Assembly: GCA_027489375.1 (NCBI GenBank)
Contig: JAIXZW010000003.1
Location: 248,001 to 312,000, forward strand
DNA: 64,000 bases
Origin: Paracoccaceae bacterium
GTDB taxonomy: Bacteria > Pseudomonadota > Alphaproteobacteria > Rhodobacterales > Rhodobacteraceae
Direction: 5' to 3'
The notes beneath the pieces are model-generated. The model saw only the letters and a list, made by a program, of their open reading frames with translations. It did no database searches and was not told the origin of the DNA. The stretch's first letter is position 1. Every line of letters starts with the position of its first letter. Made by a program: the position numbers and the translations under genes. Shown one piece after another: positions 15,838 to 26,273 of this stretch.

Positions 15838-16980
15838 ATGACGATTCATTGGTGCGGCACGGGGTTGTCGAGCGTGCCGGGTCTGCGGCGGTTGATCGAG
15901 GGCGGGCATAAGGTGGTGGTCTGGAACCGCACCGTGGAAAAGGCGCGGGACGCGGTGGGCGATCTGACGCAGGACATCCGGCCCTACAGCCTCGACGCGC
16001 TGAAAGATGCCTTGCAGGCGGGGGATGTGGCGATTTCGATGCTGCCTGCGGACCAGCATGTGGGGATTGCCAAGGTCTGTCTGGAGAAGGGCGCGCATTT
16101 CGTATCGTCGTCTTACATCGCGCCGGAGATGCGGGCGCTGGATGCGGAGTTCCGTGCCAAGGGCTTGGCATCGGTGAACGAAGTGGGGCTGGACCCCGGC
16201 ATCGACCATCTGATGGCGCATGATCTGGTGGCGCGGTATCGGGCCTCGGCAGCGTTCCATCCTGACAACGTGTTGTCCTTCACCTCGTATTGCGGGGGGG
16301 TGCCGAAGGTCGCCAATGCGTTCAAATACAAGTTCTCGTGGTCGCCCTTGGGCGTGTTGAAGGCGCTGCGGTCGCCGTCGCGCTCGCTGAAGGACTTTGC
16401 CGAGTTCAAGGTGAACCGCCCGTGGGATGCGATCACGGCCTATGAGGCGGCTTTGCCGGTGCCGGAGTCCTTTGAGGTCTATCCGAACCGCGATTCCTAT
16501 CCCTTCATGCAGGATTACCGCTTTGACCCTACGTGGAAGGTGAAGGATTTCGTGCGCGGGACGATCCGGCTGAACGGCTGGGCCGAGGCGTGGACGCCGG
16601 TGTTCCGCGAGATCGAGACGCTGGAAGGTCCGGCGGGCGATGCGCGGCTGGCCGAGATGGCGGCGGAGTTCTGGGCCAACAATTCCTACGGCGAGGGCGA
16701 GGCGGATCGCGTGGTCCTGTTCGTTTCCCTGAAGGCCGAGCGGGATGGCAAGACCGTCTGGCACGAGGAATGGTCGATGGACGCATGGGGCGACGCGCGC
16801 GGCACGGCGATGGCGCGGCTGGTGTCGGTGCCTGTCTCGCTGGCCGTGGACTCGGTGCTGTCGGGCGAGTTGGGCGCGGGCGTGCATGCCGCGCCGCATG
16901 ATCCCAAGCTGATCGGCAAGTGGATGGGGCAGATCAAGGGGCTGGCGCAGTATCTGGAGCGCGTCGACCATCTGGCGTGA
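15838..16980 (+). CDS. saccharopine dehydrogenase/reductase (LYS9-like)
   Basis: A 380-residue second saccharopine dehydrogenase, of the type that joins or splits glutamate and aminoadipate semialdehyde. It opens with a Rossmann strand MTIHWCGTGLSSVPGLRRLI and VVVWNRTVEKA, then SMLPADQHVGIAKVCLEKGAHFVSSSY, NEVGLDPGIDHLMAH and SYCGGVPKV, all standard for the Sacchrp_dh_NADP/LYS9 family. The ATG at 15838 follows GAGG. It is downstream of the LYS1-like gene and separated by the double palindrome, which may set relative expression. A hairpin repeat follows the stop. Confidence 0.85.
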   Translation: MTIHWCGTGLSSVPGLRRLIEGGHKVVVWNRTVEKARDAVGDLTQDIRPYSLDALKDALQAGDVAISMLPADQHVGIAKVCLEKGAHFVSSSYIAPEMRALDAEFRAKGLASVNEVGLDPGIDHLMAHDLVARYRASAAFHPDNVLSFTSYCGGVPKVANAFKYKFSWSPLGVLKALRSPSRSLKDFAEFKVNRPWDAITAYEAALPVPESFEVYPNRDSYPFMQDYRFDPTWKVKDFVRGTIRLNGWAEAWTPVFREIETLEGPAGDARLAEMAAEFWANNSYGEGEADRVVLFVSLKAERDGKTVWHEEWSMDAWGDARGTAMARLVSVPVSLAVDSVLSGELGAGVHAAPHDPKLIGKWMGQIKGLAQYLERVDHLA

Positions 16981-17030
16981 TCGGGGGGCTCGCCCCCCGA
17001 ACCCCCGAGGATATTTGAGAACAGATGAAG
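16981..17030 (+). repeat. Rhodobacterales hairpin repeat, copy 1
   Basis: An 8-bp stem TCGGGGGG/CCCCCCGA (16981-16988 with 16993-17000) with a CTCG loop, then a conserved tail ACCCCCGAGGATATTTGA continuing to 17030. The same tail occurs at 40177-40207 and, degenerate, at 60267-60299. Placed right after a stop codon, it may act as a terminator or 3'-end stabiliser. Confidence 0.8.
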
Positions 17031-17131
17031 CGATGGACCGGCTTGTCGGGTGACAGGCCGGTCTTTCGTTGGGTAGAGTTGTGCAAGGGACTCGGGGGTC
17101 AACAATCCGGGCCGAGGCAGGTGGGAAGCGT

Positions 17132-18829
17132 ATGGCGGGCGGCTTGAGGCAAAGGCTGGGGGATCGGGTCGCCCTGTGGCGGGCGGGCCGCGTGCGTGCG
17201 GCGACGGGCTTCACCTCGCAGCCCGAGCCGCGGTCGATCGGGGTTTACGCGCGCGGGCGGCAGTTGATTGCGGGGAATTTCCTGTTCGCGGGGCATCTGG
17301 TCGAGGCGAAGGGGGCGTCGGTCTGGGGGGTGAAGGCGCCGGATGCGGCCTTTGCCGCCGAGGTGCAGGGGTTTGGCTGGCTGGATGATCTGGCGGCGGT
17401 GGGCGATGCGGCGGCGCGCAAGCGGGCGCAGGGCTGGACCTATGAATGGATCGCAGCGCATGGCGCGGGGCGCGGGGCGGGCTGGTCGCCGGATGTGACG
17501 GGGCGGCGGCTGATCCGCTGGATCAACCACGGGGTCTGGCTGCTGCAAGGGCAGGACAGGGCGGCGTCGGAGGCCTATTTCAAGGCGATTACGGTGCAGG
17601 TGGCCTATCTGGCGCGGCGCTGGACGCGGGCGGCGGCGGGCTTGCCACGGTTCGAGGCGCTGACGGGGTTGATCGTGGCGGGGCTGGCGCTGGAGGGCGT
17701 GCAGGGGCAGGTGACGCCTGCGGTCACAGCGCTGGCGCGGGATTGCCTGCGCGAGGTCGATAGCGAAGGCGGGATCGGGCCGCGCAATCCCGAGGAGTTG
17801 CTGGAGGTTTTCACGCTTCTGAACTGGGCCGAGATGGCGCTTTCGGAAGCGGGGCGGGCGGTGCCTGTGGAATTGACGGGGGCCATCGAGCGGATCGCGC
17901 CGGTGCTGCGGGCGCTGCGCCATGCGGACGGGGGGCTTGCGCGGTTCCACGGGGGCGGGCGGGGGCTGGAAGGGCGGCTCGACATGGCGCTGGCCAATGC
18001 GGGGGTGCGCCGCGTGCTGGGGCCGCAGGAGCTTGCGATGGGCTTTGCGCGGTTGGCGGCGGGGCGGACCACGGTGATCGTGGACGCCGACTCGCCCGCC
18101 ATCGGGGGCCATGCTTCGACGCTGGCCTTCGAGATGACATCGGGGCGGCGGCCTGTGGTGGTGAATTGCGGGTCGGGCAAGCCGTTCGGGGCGGATTGGG
18201 AGCTGGCAGGTCGGGCGACGGCATCGCATTCGGTGCTGGCGATCGAGGGCGTGTCGTCGTCGCGGATCGGGCGGGATGGCGGCGCGCTTTCCGAGCGGGC
18301 GGGGGTGCCGGTGGCGCAACTGCTGCATGACGGGGCCGGGCATCATTTTTCGGGCGAGCATACCGGCTGGTCGGTGACGCATGGTTTGCGGCATGCGCGG
18401 GTGATGAGCCTTGACCCGCAAGGGCGGCGGTTGACGGGGACGGATACGCTGGTGGCCGAGACGCCGGGCGAGCAGAAGCGGTTCCGGCAGGTGATGGCGA
18501 ATACGGCGGAGGGGGTAGGCTTTGCCATCCGTTTCCATCTGCATCCCGATGTGGAGGCGAGCATCGACATGGGCGGAAGCGCCGTGTCGCTGGCGCTGAA
18601 GTCGGGGGAGATCTGGGTGTTCCGGCATGACGGGCGCACAAAAATGACGCTTGAAGCGTCGGTCCATCTGGAAAAAGGGCGTTTGCAGCCGCGTCCGGCG
18701 CGTCAGATCGTCCTTTCGGGGGCGACGGACACTTTCGAGGCGCGGATCGGCTGGACCTTGGCCAAGGCACAGGATACTCCGCTGGCCATCCGCGATCTGG
18801 ACCGCGAGGATATGCCGGTTCCGGTCTGA
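17132..18829 (+). CDS. heparinase II/III-like protein
   Basis: A 565-residue protein of the Hepar_II_III family, polysaccharide-lyase-like proteins common next to purH in Rhodobacterales. The first half is helical with a [13 protein letters not shown] segment, as in the alpha/alpha toroid; the second half is beta-rich with [35 protein letters not shown] and HDGAGHHF, the region that carries the family's conserved His and Tyr/Asn residues. There is no obvious signal peptide, which is odd for an extracellular lyase, so the in vivo substrate is unclear. The ATG at 17132 is chosen over 17069, which lies in the repeat-derived leader. It probably shares a transcript with purH 29 bases downstream. 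Confidence 0.78.
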   Translation: MAGGLRQRLGDRVALWRAGRVRAATGFTSQPEPRSIGVYARGRQLIAGNFLFAGHLVEAKGASVWGVKAPDAAFAAEVQGFGWLDDLAAVGDAAARKRAQGWTYEWIAAHGAGRGAGWSPDVTGRRLIRWINHGVWLLQGQDRAASEAYFKAITVQVAYLARRWTRAAAGLPRFEALTGLIVAGLALEGVQGQVTPAVTALARDCLREVDSEGGIGPRNPEELLEVFTLLNWAEMALSEAGRAVPVELTGAIERIAPVLRALRHADGGLARFHGGGRGLEGRLDMALANAGVRRVLGPQELAMGFARLAAGRTTVIVDADSPAIGGHASTLAFEMTSGRRPVVVNCGSGKPFGADWELAGRATASHSVLAIEGVSSSRIGRDGGALSERAGVPVAQLLHDGAGHHFSGEHTGWSVTHGLRHARVMSLDPQGRRLTGTDTLVAETPGEQKRFRQVMANTAEGVGFAIRFHLHPDVEASIDMGGSAVSLALKSGEIWVFRHDGRTKMTLEASVHLEKGRLQPRPARQIVLSGATDTFEARIGWTLAKAQDTPLAIRDLDREDMPVPV

Positions 18830-18858
18830 GTTCTGTCGCTTCTGGAGGGCCGCCCCCG

Positions 18859-20445
18859 ATGACCAACCTCGTTCCCATTGGCCGTGCGCTGATTTCGGTT
18901 TCCGACAAGTCGGGGCTTCTCGATCTGGCGAGGGCGCTGGCGGCGCGGGGGGTGGAGCTGATCTCGACCGGCGGCACGAGCGGGATGCTGCGGACGGCGG
19001 GGCTGGCGGTGCGGGATGTGTCGGATGTGACGGGGTTCCCCGAGATGATGGACGGGCGGGTGAAGACGCTGCACCCCAACGTGCATGGCGCGCTGCTGGC
19101 GCTGCGGGACGATGACGAGCATCTCTTGGCGATGGCCGCGCACGGGATCGAGCCGATCGATCTGTTGATCGTGAACCTCTATCCGTTCGAGGAGACGGTG
19201 GCGAAGGGGGCGGATCACGCGACCTGCATCGAGAATATCGACATCGGCGGGCCTGCGATGATCCGCGCCGCGTCGAAGAACCACCGCTTTGTCACGGTGG
19301 TGACGGACCCTGCGGATTATCAGGGGCTGATGGACCAGTTGGCGGCGCATGACGGGGCGACGACGATGGCCTTCCGCCAGAAGATGGCGTTGACGGCCTA
19401 TTCCAAGACGGCGGCCTATGATGCGGCGGTGTCGAACTGGCTGGCGGGCGAGATCGGTGAGAAGACGCCGCGTTACAAGAGCTTTGCGGGCAAGCTGGCG
19501 CAGGGGCTGCGCTATGGCGAGAACCCGCATCAGGCGGCGGCCTTTTATGTGGACGGGTCGAAGCGCGAGGGCGTGGCGACCGCGAAGCAGTGGCAGGGCA
19601 AGGAGCTGTCCTACAACAACATCAACGACACGGATGCGGCGTTCGAGCTGGTGGCCGAGTTTGCGGGGGATGCGCCGGCCTGTGCGATCATCAAGCATGC
19701 GAATCCCTGTGGCGTGGCCGTGGGCGGGACTTTGGTTGACGCCTATCTGCGCGCCTATGACTGCGACCGGACGAGCGCATTCGGCGGGATCGTGGCGCTG
19801 AACCAGCCTCTGGACGCGGCGACGGCGGAGAAGATCGTGGAGATCTTCACCGAGGTCGTGATTGCGCCGGGGGCGAGTGACGAGGCCAAGGCGATCTTTG
19901 CGGGCAAGAAGAACCTGCGTCTGCTGACCACGGGCGGGTTGCCCGATGCGCGGGCGGGCGGGACGGCGTTCAAGCAGGTTGCGGGCGGGTTTCTGGTGCA
20001 GGACCGTGATGCGGGGGCGCTGAACCTGCGCGATCTGAAGGTGGTGACGAAGCGCGCGCCGACCGAGGCGGAAATGGCGGACCTGCTGTTTGCGTGGAAG
20101 GTGGCGAAGCATGTGAAGTCGAATGCCATCATTTACGTCAAGGACGGGGCCACGGTGGGTGTGGGCGCGGGGCAGATGAGCCGGATCGACAGCACCCGTA
20201 TTGCCGCGCGCAAGTCGCAGGACATGGCCGAGGCGCTGGGGTTGCCCGCGCCGCTGACCCAAGGGTCGGTCGTGGCGTCGGATGCGTTCTTCCCCTTTGC
20301 CGACGGGTTGGTTGCGGCGGCGGAAGCGGGGGCCACGGCGATCATCCAGCCGGGCGGGTCGATGCGGGATGACGAGGTGATCGCGGCGGCGGATGCGGCG
20401 GGGCTGGCGATGGTCTTCACCAATATGCGCCACTTCCGGCACTGA
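18859..20445 (+). CDS. purH: bifunctional AICAR formyltransferase/IMP cyclohydrolase
   Basis: A 528-residue enzyme for the last two steps of de novo purine synthesis, from AICAR and 10-formyl-THF to IMP. The N-terminal IMP cyclohydrolase domain (about 1-200) shows [38 protein letters not shown] and NLYPFEET; the AICAR transformylase domain shows [34 protein letters not shown] and DRTSAFGGI, ending [14 protein letters not shown]. Length is standard. A GGAGGG site lies 10 bases upstream of the ATG. The lspA gene follows within 11 bases. Confidence 0.97.
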   Translation: MTNLVPIGRALISVSDKSGLLDLARALAARGVELISTGGTSGMLRTAGLAVRDVSDVTGFPEMMDGRVKTLHPNVHGALLALRDDDEHLLAMAAHGIEPIDLLIVNLYPFEETVAKGADHATCIENIDIGGPAMIRAASKNHRFVTVVTDPADYQGLMDQLAAHDGATTMAFRQKMALTAYSKTAAYDAAVSNWLAGEIGEKTPRYKSFAGKLAQGLRYGENPHQAAAFYVDGSKREGVATAKQWQGKELSYNNINDTDAAFELVAEFAGDAPACAIIKHANPCGVAVGGTLVDAYLRAYDCDRTSAFGGIVALNQPLDAATAEKIVEIFTEVVIAPGASDEAKAIFAGKKNLRLLTTGGLPDARAGGTAFKQVAGGFLVQDRDAGALNLRDLKVVTKRAPTEAEMADLLFAWKVAKHVKSNAIIYVKDGATVGVGAGQMSRIDSTRIAARKSQDMAEALGLPAPLTQGSVVASDAFFPFADGLVAAAEAGATAIIQPGGSMRDDEVIAAADAAGLAMVFTNMRHFRH

Positions 20446-20455
20446 GGGGCGCGTG

Positions 20456-20968
20456 ATGCGGTTGGCGGCTTGGGTTTCGGGGGCGGTCTTTCTGGTCGAT
20501 CAGGCGACGAAGGTCGCGGTGGTCCAAGGGCTGAACCTGATCGAACGGGGCGGGATCGACGTCTTTCCCCCGTTCCTGACGTTCCGCATGGCGTGGAACC
20601 GCGGGATCAATTTCGGCCTGTTCGCGGGCGATGCCGAGGTGATGCGCTGGGTTCTGATTGCCGTGGCGCTGGCGATTTCGGTCTGGGTCTGGCTTTGGAT
20701 CCGGCGCGAGGGTGCGGGGCGTTGGCAGCAGGTGTCGGCGGGGCTGCTGGTCGGCGGGGCGCTGGGCAATGTGGTGGACCGCGTGGTCTATGGCGCGGTG
20801 GCCGATTTCCTGAACATGTCCTGCTGCGGGATCGAGAATCCCTATGCCTTCAACGTGGCGGATGTGGCGATCTTTGCCGGTGCGCTCGGGCTGGTGCTGT
20901 TTTCCGGTCAGGGCAAGGCGGACAAGGAAAAGAAGCGGGCGGCGCTGCGGTCGCGCTTGCGGAAATAG
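20456..20968 (+). CDS. lspA: lipoprotein signal peptidase
   Basis: A 170-residue inner-membrane aspartyl protease (signal peptidase II) that cleaves diacylated prolipoproteins before the lipid-modified Cys. Four hydrophobic segments are visible. Conserved boxes are [19 protein letters not shown] (family WNxGxAFG), [16 protein letters not shown] with one catalytic Asp, and [13 protein letters not shown] with the other. A GTG one codon before the ATG is also possible. It is followed by a predicted lipoprotein gene, which would be one of its substrates. Confidence 0.95.
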   Translation: MRLAAWVSGAVFLVDQATKVAVVQGLNLIERGGIDVFPPFLTFRMAWNRGINFGLFAGDAEVMRWVLIAVALAISVWVWLWIRREGAGRWQQVSAGLLVGGALGNVVDRVVYGAVADFLNMSCCGIENPYAFNVADVAIFAGALGLVLFSGQGKADKEKKRAALRSRLRK

Positions 20969-21054
20969 CTTCGCACCGGCCAAGGCGGAAAGACCCGTGA
21001 CGCGCCGGATGCGATGCGCTAAGACGGGTGCAGTTCGGTTTGACGGAGGCGGGA

Positions 21055-21591
21055 ATGCAGGCAGCGAGGGGTTTTCCCGTGATCGCGGTGGCGGTCATGC
21101 TGGTGCTTGCGGCCTGTGCCAAGGGGGACAAGGCCCCTTCGCTGATGAATGTGCGGTCCAACACGCAGGGGCCGGACGAATTTTCCATCCTGCCGCCCAA
21201 GCCCTTGTCCATGCCCGAGGATCTGGCCGCGCTGCCGGAGCCTACTCCGGGTGGCAGCAACCTGACGGACCCGACGCCGGAAGCCGATGCGATCGCTGCG
21301 CTTGGCGGAACGCTGCGCGAGGCGGGCGGGGTTCCTGCGGGCGACGGGGCGCTGATGAACCACGCGGCGCGCTTCGGTCTGATGGCCGATATCCGTGGCA
21401 CGCTGGCGGCAGAAGACCTTGACTGGCGGCGCAAGAACGACGGGCGTTTGCTGGAGCGGCTGTTCAACGTGAACGTCTATTACAAAGCCTATTCCGAGAT
21501 GTCGCTGGACCAGCAGGCCGAGCTTTGGCGCTGGCGCAATGCGGGGGCGCGCACGCCTTCCGCACCGCCTCCGCAACCGGGCGAGGAATAG
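21055..21591 (+). CDS. BamF-like lipoprotein (DUF3035)
   Basis: A 178-residue predicted outer-membrane lipoprotein. The signal peptide ends in the lipobox LAAC, followed by a Gly/Asp-rich start and the conserved block GPDEFSILPPKPLSMPEDLAALPEPTPGG. This matches the family once called DUF3035 and now, as I recall, named after BamF, an alphaproteobacterial accessory of the beta-barrel assembly machine. The C-terminal half has a TLAAEDLDWRR element and a Pro-rich end. The ATG at 21055 has a GGAGG site; the one at 21028 does not. Its place after lspA and before an M16 peptidase pair is consistent with envelope biogenesis. Confidence 0.75.
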   Translation: MQAARGFPVIAVAVMLVLAACAKGDKAPSLMNVRSNTQGPDEFSILPPKPLSMPEDLAALPEPTPGGSNLTDPTPEADAIAALGGTLREAGGVPAGDGALMNHAARFGLMADIRGTLAAEDLDWRRKNDGRLLERLFNVNVYYKAYSEMSLDQQAELWRWRNAGARTPSAPPPQPGEE

Positions 21592-21693
21592 GCTTTCACA
21601 AGCGCGTAGGGGCGGGTTGCACCTGCCCGCGCCGAGGCGCACCTTGACGCAAAGCATCCGACTTTGTGCGGGGCGGTCAGGGAGTTATGCCGA

Positions 21694-23037
21694 ATGGTCA
21701 GGGGCGTCAGGTTTCTTGTCGCGGCGGTCATGCTGTTCGCACCGTTGCGTGCGGCTTGGGCCGATGATGTCAGCACGTTCAGCCTGAAGAACGGGTTGCA
21801 GGTGGTGGTGATCGAGGATCACCGCGCGCCGGTCGTCGTGCATATGGTCTGGTACAGGGTGGGTTCGGCCGACGAGCCTGCGGGCAAGTCGGGGATCGCG
21901 CATTTTCTGGAACATCTGATGTTCAAGGGCACCGAAAAGCTGGGGCCGGGCGCGTTTTCCGATACGGTCGAGGCGCAGGGCGGCGACGACAACGCCTTTA
22001 CGAGCTGGGATTTCACCGCCTATTTCCAGCATGTTTCGGCCGACCGGCTTCCGCTGATGATGGAGATCGAGGCGGACAGGATGCAGAACCTTCGGCTGAC
22101 CGACGAGGTCGTCCTGCCGGAACGCGACGTGATCGTGGAGGAACGCAACCAGAGGACGGACAACAGCCCCGGTGCCTTGTTGAACGAACAGATGCGGGCG
22201 GCGCTGTATTTGAACAATCCTTACGGCATTCCGATCATCGGCTGGAAGCACGAGATGCAGGCTTTGACGCGCGAGGATGCGCTGGCCTTCTACAAGGACC
22301 ATTACGCGCCGAACAACGCCATCCTTGTGGTGGCGGGGGATGTGACGCCGGATCAGGTGAAGACCTTGGCCGAGCAGTATTACGGCCCGATCCCGCCCGC
22401 GCCGCATATCGCGGAACGGCAGCGCCCGCAGGAGCCGCCGCAACTGGCGGAGCGGCGGCTGGTGCTGAAGGATTCGCGGGTGTCGGAACCCTATGTGACG
22501 CGCAGCTATCTGGCACCCGAGCGGGATGCGGGGGACCAGAAGACGGCGGCGGCGCTGGCAATTCTGGCGGAGTTGCTGGGGGGGAACGGGCAAACCTCGG
22601 TCTTTGCGCAGGCGTTGCAGTTCGGGGATGCGCCCAAGGCCACCTATGCGGCGGCGATGTATGACGGCGGTTCGCTGGACGACACGACCTTTACGGTGCT
22701 GGCGGTGCCCGTGCCGGGCGTGACGCTGGAGGCGCTTGAGGCCGAGATGGACAAGGTGATTGCCAAGTTCATGCAGGACGGGCCGGACCCCGAGGCCTTT
22801 GCGCGGATCAAGACGCAGATCAGGGCGGCGGATATCTATGCCCGCGACGACAGCCGCGGTCTGGCGCAGCGCTATGGCGAGGGGTTGGCGACCGGGCTGA
22901 CGGTGGAGGACATCAAGGCATGGCCCGCCGTGCTCGATTCCGTGACGCCCGAGGATGTGATGGCGGCGGCGAAGCTGGTCTTCGACCGGAAGAACGCGGT
23001 CACGGGATATCTGATGCAGGATGAGGCGGCGCAATGA
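21694..23037 (+). CDS. M16 family zinc peptidase, catalytic subunit
   Basis: A 447-residue insulinase-type peptidase with an apparent signal peptide (residues 1-23, ending RAAWA). The inverted zinc motif is intact as HFLEH at 70-74, with the downstream VIVEERNQR supplying the third ligand about 70 residues later. It should work in the periplasm. The next gene encodes a related protein without the zinc motif, coupled by a four-base ATGA overlap, so the two probably form a heterodimer in which only this chain cuts. The substrate is unknown. Confidence 0.88.
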   Translation: MVRGVRFLVAAVMLFAPLRAAWADDVSTFSLKNGLQVVVIEDHRAPVVVHMVWYRVGSADEPAGKSGIAHFLEHLMFKGTEKLGPGAFSDTVEAQGGDDNAFTSWDFTAYFQHVSADRLPLMMEIEADRMQNLRLTDEVVLPERDVIVEERNQRTDNSPGALLNEQMRAALYLNNPYGIPIIGWKHEMQALTREDALAFYKDHYAPNNAILVVAGDVTPDQVKTLAEQYYGPIPPAPHIAERQRPQEPPQLAERRLVLKDSRVSEPYVTRSYLAPERDAGDQKTAAALAILAELLGGNGQTSVFAQALQFGDAPKATYAAAMYDGGSLDDTTFTVLAVPVPGVTLEALEAEMDKVIAKFMQDGPDPEAFARIKTQIRAADIYARDDSRGLAQRYGEGLATGLTVEDIKAWPAVLDSVTPEDVMAAAKLVFDRKNAVTGYLMQDEAAQ

Positions 23038-24353
23038 GCATGATGCGTTTCGTGGCCGCTTTTGCGGTGGCTGTCACCCTTGGCCTGCCCGCGCGGGCGG
23101 CGGTGGATATTCAGGAAGTCACCTCGCCCGGCGGGTTGAAGGCGTGGCTGGTGGAGGATCACAACATCCCCTTCACCGCGCTCGAGGTGCGGTTCCGTGG
23201 CGGCAGTTCGGTCGAGGACCCTGCCAAGCGGGGGGCCGTGAACCTTATGACCGCGCTGATCGAGGAAGGGACGGGCGATATGGATTCGCTTGCCTTTGCC
23301 GAGGCGCGGGATGAATTGGCGGCGTCGTTCAGTTTCGGGTCGGATCAGGATTCGGTTTCGGTTTCGGCGCAGTTCCTGACCGAGAACCGCGACAAGGCGG
23401 TCGATCTGTTGCGGCAGGCGATCACCGCGCCGCGGTTTGACGCGGATGCGATCGAGCGGGTGCGCGGGCAGGTGCTGTCGAACCTGCGGGCAAGCGCCAA
23501 GGACCCCGGCGACATGGCGGGAAAGGAATTCAACAGGCAGGCTTTTGGCGACCATCCCTATGCCTCGGCCGCCGAGGGGACGGTCGAGAGCGTGACCGCG
23601 TTGACGCGGGACGATCTGCTGGCGGCGCATCAGGCGGCGATTGCGCGGGACCGTATCTACATCGCGGCGGCGGGGGATATTACGGCAGAGGACCTTGGCA
23701 AGCTGGTCGATACGCTGTTCGGCGCCTTGCCCGAAAAGGGCGCTGCGCTGGTCGGGCGCGCGCCGTTCAACCTGAGCGGCGGGACCACGGTGATCGACTA
23801 TCCGGGGCCGCAATCGGTTGTGCTGTGGGGCGAGCAGGGGATCAAGCGCGACGATCCCGATTTCTTTGCCGCGAGCATCATCAACGAGATCATGGGCGGG
23901 TCGCGGTTTTCGGCGCGGCTGATGACCGAGGTGCGGGAAAAGCGCGGGCTGACCTATGGCATCGGCACATCGCTTGCCGCTTACGATCAGGCGGAGTTGC
24001 TGGCGGGGCAGTCGCAGATTCCGAATGCTAAGGTCAGGGATGCGGTGGAGGTGATCAAGGCGGAATGGGCCAGGATCGCCGAGCAGGGCATCACCGAGGA
24101 AGAGTTGCAGGCGACCAAGACCTATCTGACCGGCGCCTATCCGCTGCGCTTCGACGGGAACGGGCCGCTGGCGACGATCATGGTGAACATGCAGATGATC
24201 GGTTTGCCGAGCGATTATCCCAAGACGCGGAACGACAAGGTGAATGCCGTGACGCTTGAGGATGCGAACCGCGTGGCCAAGGCGCTTTTCCGGCCCGAGA
24301 ACCTGCGCTTCGTGATCGTGGGGCAGCCGGAGGGTGTGGCGTCGACCGACTGA
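23034..24353 (+). CDS. M16 family peptidase, non-catalytic subunit
   Basis: A 439-residue paralogue of the preceding gene. It has a signal peptide ending in ARA but no HxxEH: the equivalent position reads GAVNLMTALIEEGTG. It keeps the C-terminal R/Y substrate-binding motif, here SRFSARLMTEVREKRGLTYGIG, which is the part non-catalytic partners contribute to the shared chamber. Start and upstream stop overlap (ATGA). Pairs of this type are known in mitochondrial processing peptidase and in Sphingomonas M16B enzymes. Confidence 0.88.
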   Translation: MSMMRFVAAFAVAVTLGLPARAAVDIQEVTSPGGLKAWLVEDHNIPFTALEVRFRGGSSVEDPAKRGAVNLMTALIEEGTGDMDSLAFAEARDELAASFSFGSDQDSVSVSAQFLTENRDKAVDLLRQAITAPRFDADAIERVRGQVLSNLRASAKDPGDMAGKEFNRQAFGDHPYASAAEGTVESVTALTRDDLLAAHQAAIARDRIYIAAAGDITAEDLGKLVDTLFGALPEKGAALVGRAPFNLSGGTTVIDYPGPQSVVLWGEQGIKRDDPDFFAASIINEIMGGSRFSARLMTEVREKRGLTYGIGTSLAAYDQAELLAGQSQIPNAKVRDAVEVIKAEWARIAEQGITEEELQATKTYLTGAYPLRFDGNGPLATIMVNMQMIGLPSDYPKTRNDKVNAVTLEDANRVAKALFRPENLRFVIVGQPEGVASTD

Positions 24354-24419
24354 AGAGGGCATCGCCAGACCGTTCCGAATCTATAGCCGCAGGGGCGCCG
24401 GGGTGCTAGATATGGGTGC

Positions 24420-26273
24420 ATGAACGCACCCGAACCCAAGATGTCTGCGCCTCGCCCTGTCATCCGGCAGTTGGACGAGGCTGCGATCAACCGCATCGCG
24501 GCGGGCGAGGTGGTGGAGCGCCCTGCCTCGGCGGTCAAGGAGCTGGTGGAGAACGCGCTGGACGCGGGGGCCACGCGGATTGCGGTCGATTATGCCGATG
24601 GCGGCAAGACGCTGATCCGCGTGACCGATGATGGCTGCGGGATGACGGCGGAGGATTTGCCGCTGGCGCTGTCGCGTCATGCCACGTCGAAGATCGACGG
24701 GACGGATTTGCTGAACATCCACTCCTTTGGCTTTCGGGGCGAGGCGCTGCCCTCGCTCGGGTCCGTGGGGCGGTTGACGATCACGTCCCGCGTGGCGGGG
24801 GGCGAGGCGGCGGCGGTCACGGTGGCGGGCGGGCGGATGGGTGCGGTGCGGCCTGCGGCGCTGACCAAGGGGACGGTGATCGAGCTGCGCGATCTGTTCT
24901 ACGCCACGCCTGCACGGTTGAAATTCCTGCGGTCGGATCGGGCCGAGGCGACCGCGATTGCCGATGTGCTGCGGCGGCTGGCTTTGGCCGAACCCACGGT
25001 CGGCTTTACCCTGCGCGATGTGACGGGCGGGGGCGAGGGGCGGGTGATGTTCCGCGCCGATGCCGGATCGGGCGATTTCTTCGAGGCGCTGCGGGCGCGG
25101 GTCGGGGATGTGCTGGGCGTGGAGTTCATCGACAACGCCTGCCGCGTGGAGGTGGAGCGCGAGGGGTTGCGGCTGTCGGGCTATGCGGCGCTGCCGACCT
25201 ATTCGCGCGGGTCGTCGGTGCAGCAATTCGTCTTCGTCAACGGGCGGCCCGTGCTCGACCGGATGCTGCTGGGTGCGTTGCGGGTGGCCTATTTCGATTT
25301 CCTGAGCCGCGACCGCCATCCTGCGGCGGTGCTGAATGTGGAATGTGACCCCGAGCGGGTCGATGTGAACGTGCATCCGGCCAAGGCCGAGGTGCGGTTC
25401 CGCGAACCCGAGGCGGTGCGGTCGCTGCTGATTTCCGGCCTTCGCACCACGTTGTCGGGCGCGGGGCATCGGGCAAGCTCGACGGTGGCGGATGCCACGC
25501 TGGCGGCGTTTCGGGCCGAGCCTGCGGGGTTTTCCGGTCCTGCCCGCATCTACCAGATGGACCGCCCGTCCAACGCGGCGCTGTCGCGGAGTTTCGCCTT
25601 TCAGGCCCCCGTCCAGCCCGTGCAGGCCGGCTTTGCCGAAGCCCCCTCGGCGCGGGTCGAGGCTGTGGCGGAGCCTGCGCCCGATCTGACCGCGCGGCCC
25701 TTGGGTGCGGCGCGGGCGCAGGTGCACGAGAATTACATCATCGCCCAGACCGAGCGGGGGATGGTGATCGTGGACCAGCACGCCGCGCATGAGCGGTTGG
25801 TCTATGAGCGGCTGAAGCGGCAGATGGCCGAGACGGGGATTGCGGCGCAGGCCTTGCTGATACCGGAAATCGTGGAACTGTCGCCAAATGATGCGGCGCG
25901 GCTTCTGGAATTTGCCGATGAGTTGCGGCGTTTCGGTCTGACGGTCGAACCCTTTGGCGGGTCGGCGGTGGCGGTGCGCGAGGTTCCGGCGATCCTTGGC
26001 ACCGTGGGGGCTGCGGCCTTGGTGCGGGATGTGCTGGATGAACTGGCAGACCTTGGGTCCAGCCAGTTGGTGCAGGCCAAGGTGGAAGCGGTGCTGAGCC
26101 GCATGGCCTGCCACGGGTCGATCCGGTCGGGGCGGCAGATGCGGGCCGACGAGATGAACGCCCTGCTGCGCGAGATGGAGGCAACCCCCCATTCGGGGCA
26201 GTGCAACCACGGGCGGCCGACTTATGTGGAACTTCAACTGGCCGATATCGAACGGCTGTTCGGACGCAGATGA
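24420..26273 (+). CDS. mutL: DNA mismatch repair protein MutL
   Basis: A 617-residue MutL homologue that couples mismatch recognition to strand cutting. The GHKL ATPase domain shows IAAGEVVERPASAVKELVEN, DDGCGM, SFGFRGEALPS and a KGTVIELRDLFYATPAR segment. The C-terminal dimerisation domain carries the endonuclease motif DQHAAHERLVYE together with ACHGSIRSG and QCNHGRPT, so it should nick DNA itself, in keeping with alphaproteobacteria that lack MutH. A variable Pro/Ala-rich linker lies around 350-430. Its stop overlaps the rmuC start. Confidence 0.96.
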   Translation: MNAPEPKMSAPRPVIRQLDEAAINRIAAGEVVERPASAVKELVENALDAGATRIAVDYADGGKTLIRVTDDGCGMTAEDLPLALSRHATSKIDGTDLLNIHSFGFRGEALPSLGSVGRLTITSRVAGGEAAAVTVAGGRMGAVRPAALTKGTVIELRDLFYATPARLKFLRSDRAEATAIADVLRRLALAEPTVGFTLRDVTGGGEGRVMFRADAGSGDFFEALRARVGDVLGVEFIDNACRVEVEREGLRLSGYAALPTYSRGSSVQQFVFVNGRPVLDRMLLGALRVAYFDFLSRDRHPAAVLNVECDPERVDVNVHPAKAEVRFREPEAVRSLLISGLRTTLSGAGHRASSTVADATLAAFRAEPAGFSGPARIYQMDRPSNAALSRSFAFQAPVQPVQAGFAEAPSARVEAVAEPAPDLTARPLGAARAQVHENYIIAQTERGMVIVDQHAAHERLVYERLKRQMAETGIAAQALLIPEIVELSPNDAARLLEFADELRRFGLTVEPFGGSAVAVREVPAILGTVGAAALVRDVLDELADLGSSQLVQAKVEAVLSRMACHGSIRSGRQMRADEMNALLREMEATPHSGQCNHGRPTYVELQLADIERLFGRR

